64,000 nt of DNA from Methylobacterium dankookense. Lineage in GTDB: Bacteria; Pseudomonadota; Alphaproteobacteria; Rhizobiales; Beijerinckiaceae. Of this stretch, positions 60,902 through 64,000 are shown piece by piece; the first letter of the stretch is position 1; every line of letters begins with the position of its first letter. The translations under genes were made by a program, and so were the position numbers. The notes below the pieces were generated by a model, which was not told the DNA's origin, ran no database searches, and worked only from the letters and a program-made list of their open reading frames with translations. The DNA lies in assembly GCF_902141855.1 (NCBI RefSeq), contig NZ_CABFVH010000022.1, positions 1 to 64,000 on the forward strand. The letters are read 5' to 3'.

Positions 60902-61405
60902 TCAATCAGGAGTTGCCCGAGCCTTTGCTCGCGCCAACAGCAGTTCGAATTCGGCGTGACGGTCATCATGGGTGCGGATATACTCTCGCACGAGGGATTT
61001 CACGATCGTGTCGCACCAGGCATTGATGGCAGACAGTTCGGTGTCCGGGCTGTCGGATCGCAAGCTCTCGATGGCTTTCAGCGCCCCTGCCTTGGCGACA
61101 TCGGCTGCTTGTCTCAGGACGAGGAGGTTCTCGGCGGCGGGGACGCCGTGGCTGACTTCGTCCTTCACTTCCTGCGCGTAGAAGCGAAAGTCTCCCCGCT
61201 TGCCGGCCGTTTCGGCCAGAAAGGAGGGATCGCGAGCGGTGCAGACATTTCCAATCATCAGCATGAGGTCGGCCGGCGTGAGCAATCGCGTCAGCATGCT
61301 AAGATCCGAGGATGCTGCCAAGCTGCTCGCGGGTAAAGCAGTCAGCCCTGCGAGAGTCACGGCGGCAACAATGCACTTCGAGAACTTGCAGCACATAAGC
61401 ACCAT
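60902..61405 (-). CDS. Small exported protein, 167 aa
   Basis: ATG 61405 (61396 is possible) gives a signal peptide ending SLAASS. The mature domain is helical with Cys residues (GNVCTARDPSF, NAWCDTIVKSL). No known motif is seen; similar proteins are annotated only as hypothetical. The gene is convergent with the porin gene. Confidence 0.5.
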   Translation of the reverse strand: MVLMCCKFSKCIVAAVTLAGLTALPASSLAASSDLSMLTRLLTPADLMLMIGNVCTARDPSFLAETAGKRGDFRFYAQEVKDEVSHGVPAAENLLVLRQAADVAKAGALKAIESLRSDSPDTELSAINAWCDTIVKSLVREYIRTHDDRHAEFELLLARAKARATPD

Positions 61406-62214
61406 CCGGAATATTCTTGCCGCGAGAAACAAAATCGGGATTAGGGAGTCCGGCACTGTGCTACTGGTCCTTTGCCCAACGCTATATGCCTAGCCGCCAT
61501 GATCTTATCCTGCCCGACATCGTTGTTCGTGACGAGTTGCCTTGCTGCTACTCAGCCCTTTCTCGACACTCGCCCGGACTGAATTTTGAGCGCCTCTCAA
61601 TCTACTGGTATGTGAACGGCCCCTGCGCCGTGGCTCTCGCCGGATTTGGTAACACGGGCGAAGTCAGGTGAATGCAGCAGGAGCGAGCGGCGGAAGTGGC
61701 TCCGGAGTATCGCGGCAATTGAATCACCTCCGATCCAGCCAGTCCTGCGACGGCCCACCAAGGTCCGAGCCTGTCCTGCACAGAAAAGCCCCACTGGGTC
61801 GGCGGGGCTGAAGGGGAATACCAGGTACGCGTCCTTCGAGTAATGAGTCAGTGGGAGCGATGTCCGCCGAAGTGGCCGCCGTGACCCCAGCCACCGTAGC
61901 CGTGGCCCCAACCGGGTGCATAATCCGCATCGTCCCCATAGCCTTCGACGAACTGACGATAGCCCAACCGTGACCAAAGTGCCCGTGATGCCCGTCACCT
62001 GACCGGCAGGCTTCGGACCGGGTCGGTGAGAGGATCGGCTAGGACCAGAGGAGTTGGAGATATCGCCAAAACGCTCCGCTCCTACCTCTGTGAACCTTGC
62101 TGCACCTCCGCCGTTGATTCACGACTGCCCAGGCCTGCTCAAGATGGGTGCGGCGAGCTCCCATCCGGCAGATGACCTATGTCCCTGGATGATGCTCGAT
62201 GAGGAAAATGTGCC
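61406..62214. other. Intergenic with a degraded Gly/His-rich relic at its centre
   Basis: No intact gene is seen. The minus strand from about 62000 to 61848 reads GHHGHFGHGW and then, in a shifted frame, RQFVEGYGDDADYAPGWGHG with GGHFGGHRSH before a stop. This looks like the C-terminal end of another Gly/His-rich secreted protein, frameshifted. The remaining DNA has no motif. Confidence 0.35.
61848..62000 (-). pseudogene. Degraded Gly/His-rich secreted protein fragment
   Basis: Two successive minus-strand frames carry GHHGHFGHGW and APGWGHGYGGWGHGGHFGGH. The composition equals that of the intact proteins at 55587-55883 and 62215-62706. No N-terminal signal is found. Confidence 0.35.
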
Positions 62215-62706
62215 ATGCACGTCAGGTTCAGAGCGGCCCGTATCACTGGTTACGCCGCGCTTGCGTTGCTGACCGGTAGCATTGTGGGATCTATCCCAGC
62301 CGCTGCGCAGCACCACGGCGGGTTTGGCGGTCATAGCGGGGTTGGCGGGCATAGCGGGTTCGGCGGTCACGGCGGGTTCGGCGGTCACGGCGGGTTCGGC
62401 GGCCACGGTGGGTTCGGCGGTCATGGACTGCGCCATGGCTTCTACGGGGGGCACGGTGGCTATGGAGGCCATTATGGCTACCGTCGCCACGGCCACTTCG
62501 GTTACGGTGCGGCGGGTCTGCTCGGTGGTTTCGCGCTCGGAGCTTTGGCCGCGAGCCCGGCCTACTACGGCTACGGATACGGCTACCCTGCGGCTTACGG
62601 GTATGGTTACCCAGCCTATTACGGTGGTGACTGCCACCTCGTGCGGCGGCGCTTCATCGGAGCTTATGGCGGAACCTACATCCGCCGGGTTCGCGTCTGC
62701 GATTAG
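62215..62706 (+). CDS. Secreted Gly/His/Tyr-rich repeat protein, 163 aa
   Basis: Signal peptide (about residues 1-31, ending AAAQ) is followed by six GFGGHGG-type repeats (about 35-71), then YGGHGGYGGHYGYRRHGHFG, a hydrophobic GAAGLLGGFALGALAASPA segment and a Tyr/Gly run (YGYGYGYPAAYGYGYPAYYG). It ends with a Cys-containing tail (DCHLVRRRFIGA, RRVRVCD), which may form a disulphide. The AGGAAA upstream supports ATG 62215. Such proteins are typical of Rhizobiales. Confidence 0.72.
   Translation: MHVRFRAARITGYAALALLTGSIVGSIPAAAQHHGGFGGHSGVGGHSGFGGHGGFGGHGGFGGHGGFGGHGLRHGFYGGHGGYGGHYGYRRHGHFGYGAAGLLGGFALGALAASPAYYGYGYGYPAAYGYGYPAYYGGDCHLVRRRFIGAYGGTYIRRVRVCD
62317..62424 (+). repeat. 18-bp tandem repeat inside the Gly/His-rich gene
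   Basis: Six copies of an 18-bp unit (consensus GGCGGGTTCGGCGGTCAC, coding GGFGGH) run head to tail. Middle copies are nearly identical, so the array can expand or shrink by slippage while keeping the frame. Confidence 0.75.
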
Positions 62707-62933
62707 ATCGCAGCAGAGCTTCTGCGCACGATCAAGCGGACTTCTTCAATCTGTAGTTCTGGACAGATGCGTGTTGGCCGCAATCAGCGGCCAACTAAAA
62801 GTTAGAAATCTTGTTGCCGCTGACGATGGCGAGAAGCAATCAAGAAAGCATAAAGATGTGGCAGACTTCGATTGTGCTTGGATCGCAAAGTCCTGATTGG
62901 CGCGCCAAGTTAGGGAACGTCGTCGCGGATGTC

Positions 62934-63215
62934 ATGCCGAGGAGCCTGGGCCTCCTCGCGCTGATCTTAATCCCGCTGCTGCCGTCGCAGGCGCAAGCCA
63001 TCTCGGACCGACGGGATCAGCCGAGACAGGCAGACATCCCGGAAGGTACGCGGCCGCCGACGGACATCGCGCCGCCTCGCGCCTTGAAGCCCACCACGAA
63101 GGTGATGCCCGGAAATACCGGCCTGACCGGAACAAGGCGCTCGCGTACCAACCCGCTGGATCACCTGAGCAAGCCATACCGGAGGTCGGGCGAGGAGAAG
63201 GGCCACCGGCGCTGA
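62934..63215 (+). CDS. Small exported Pro/Arg-rich protein, 93 aa
   Basis: ATG 62934 opens a signal peptide (residues 1-24: MPRSLGLLALILIPLLPSQA, then QAIS) followed by a hydrophilic, Pro/Arg/Thr-rich chain without hydrophobic core. An ATG further upstream in frame (62827) lacks a signal. No family is recognised. Confidence 0.5.
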   Translation: MPRSLGLLALILIPLLPSQAQAISDRRDQPRQADIPEGTRPPTDIAPPRALKPTTKVMPGNTGLTGTRRSRTNPLDHLSKPYRRSGEEKGHRR

Positions 63216-63366
63216 GACGGCGAGCTCGCCGTTTTCACCACCCTCGCTCCCGCTTGCGAAGGCAAATAGGACGCTGTTTGCCGTGAGGAGCGTTCGATAC
63301 GAACCCACCACCGGCTCCCGTGCTGGCCGATCCAGCCGCGCGGCTCAACCCCACTCCAGCCTCCAC

Positions 63367-63576
63367 TCAATCCTCCCCGACCGCGTCGACCGAGTAGCCC
63401 GCACCATCTATGGCAAAGACCACGATCTGCGGATCGGCGGATGCGTCCACCCGGACCTCGCCCGTTCGGGAATCCGCTCTCACGACCGTGTCCTCTCCGA
63501 GCTGATCCATGATCGCTCGGGCGATCCTGCGCTCGCACTCGTCGCCGGTCATGCCGGTGACCTTGTAGACGCGCAT
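63367..63576 (-). CDS. HMA-like domain protein lacking the CXXC motif, 69 aa
   Basis: The product has the length and strand order of heavy-metal-associated (HMA/copper chaperone) domains: VYKVTGMTGDECERRIARAI, EVRVDASADPQIVVFAIDGA, GYSVDAV. In HMA proteins GMTCxxC binds Cu+ or Zn2+; here it reads GMTGDEC with a single Cys. It is thus an HMA fold that cannot bind metal in the usual way, or a distant relative. It precedes the RND pump end on the same strand, perhaps in the same transcript. Confidence 0.65.
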   Translation of the reverse strand: MRVYKVTGMTGDECERRIARAIMDQLGEDTVVRADSRTGEVRVDASADPQIVVFAIDGAGYSVDAVGED

Positions 63577-63642
63577 GGTTGCCCTTTCTGGCTTGATCGT
63601 TGCCGTGCGCCATGCTCGTCTGCCGCGACGGTGAACCGCTCT

Positions 63643-64000
63643 CTATTCCGCCGGCAATGCCGCGGCGTCTTCAGCGTCGGGGCTGCGCTCGTCGCGGTCC
63701 TTGCCCCGCCATCGCACACGCTCCGCTGCGACGTAGAAGACGGGGGTCACGAACAAGGTTAGGATCGTGGCCACAAACAGGCCACCGATGACCACGGTCC
63801 CGATCGAGATGCGCGCGTTCGCGCCCGCTCCGCTGGCGGCGGCCAACGGCACCGAGCCGAGGATGAAGGCGAAGGCCGTCATCAGGATCGGCCGGATGCG
63901 CAGATGAGCGGCGTCCTGCGCAGCCTTCAGGGCATCCACGCCGGTCGCGCGGGCCTCCTCGGCGAAGGAGACGAGCAGGATCGAGTTCTTGGCCGCGAGT
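63643..64000 (-). CDS. RND efflux permease, C-terminal end (partial)
   Basis: The minus-strand frame enters from the right edge and stops at 63643. It reads LAAKNSILLVSFAEEARATG, RIRPILMTAFAFILGSVPLA and VVIGGLFVATILTLFVTPVF, the last three membrane helices of an HAE1-type (AcrB/MexF) pump. The start and most of the gene lie beyond the window. Such pumps expel drugs and organic solutes together with an adaptor and an outer-membrane factor. Confidence 0.92.
   Translation of the reverse strand, partial: LAAKNSILLVSFAEEARATGVDALKAAQDAAHLRIRPILMTAFAFILGSVPLAAASGAGANARISIGTVVIGGLFVATILTLFVTPVFYVAAERVRWRGKDRDERSPDAEDAAALPAE

Noticed and set aside
62215..62706. CRISPR-like look of the 18-bp array
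   Set aside because: The units are contiguous with no spacers and code for a Gly/His repeat.
1..64000. tRNA, rRNA or CRISPR arrays
   Set aside because: No cloverleaf with a matching T-loop, no rRNA-like stretch and no regularly spaced identical repeats were seen by eye.

Overview
The window is GC-rich DNA with strong GC bias at third codon positions. The protein families present (MucR-type regulator, FlgC, NodT-type efflux factor, histidine- and glycine-rich secreted peptides, hybrid GAF/PAS kinases, many tiny signal-peptide proteins) point to an alphaproteobacterium, most likely Methylobacterium/Methylorubrum. A MobF relaxase, a ParA partition operon, two toxin-antitoxin loci, nested insertion sequences and several gene wrecks say it is an accessory replicon (megaplasmid) or an integrated conjugative region. 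No rRNA, tRNA, CRISPR array or type IV secretion apparatus is visible, so only part of the transfer machinery lies here. Layout: 0.4-5.3 kb carries small secreted peptides, a two-component system and a DUF1275 membrane protein. 5.5-17.3 kb is an envelope and ion block: an orphan FlgC, a phospholipase D/cardiolipin synthase-like enzyme, a DedA protein, a sodium/calcium exchanger-like protein, a PepSY protein, a cation diffusion facilitator interrupted by a stop codon, a secreted orphan CDF C-terminal domain, a coiled-coil membrane protein and a Kup potassium transporter. 17.5-19.7 kb holds a VapBC-type pair with a frameshifted toxin and a resolvase with a repeat-rich candidate res site. 19.9-25.8 kb has a YihY/BrkB protein, a MucR-like regulator and a large hybrid sensor kinase. 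26-36.8 kb is the mobilisation region: HNH protein, BrnT toxin with HTH antitoxin, MobF relaxase with a TOPRIM-like tail, an RHH accessory protein, a candidate oriT, and a divergent TraK/TraL/TraM (StbABC)-like operon, followed by a nucleotidyltransferase behind two palindromes and a SprT-like protease. 37.5-41 kb is an IS21 element with an IS630 element apparently nested in its right end. 43.8-46.4 kb is an operon of exonuclease VII small and large subunits plus an XseA-like third protein. 46.7-50.4 kb holds a replication-type HTH protein, a repeat-rich region and a parA-RHH-microprotein-coiled coil-HNH operon followed by a structured leader or small-RNA candidate. 51-54.5 kb has a porin and remnants of a serine recombinase, an IS110 transposase and a resolvase. 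54.5-64 kb is again envelope-related: small secreted proteins, a NodT outer-membrane factor, an OprB-like porin, an HMA-like protein without CXXC and the end of an RND pump. How the genes work together: the relaxase, RHH protein and candidate oriT would form the relaxosome, and the TraKLM-like operon and ParA operon would handle transfer control and partition. SprT-like, ExoVII-like and HNH proteins are DNA-processing functions of the kind expected near a transfer origin. The strongest candidates for undescribed biology are the three-gene ExoVII cassette, the parA-microprotein-HNH operon with its structured 3' region, the nucleotidyltransferase with paired palindromes, a 43-bp palindrome at 37006-37048, and recurring small protein families present twice in the window. 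All calls come from reading the sequence; no database search was run.
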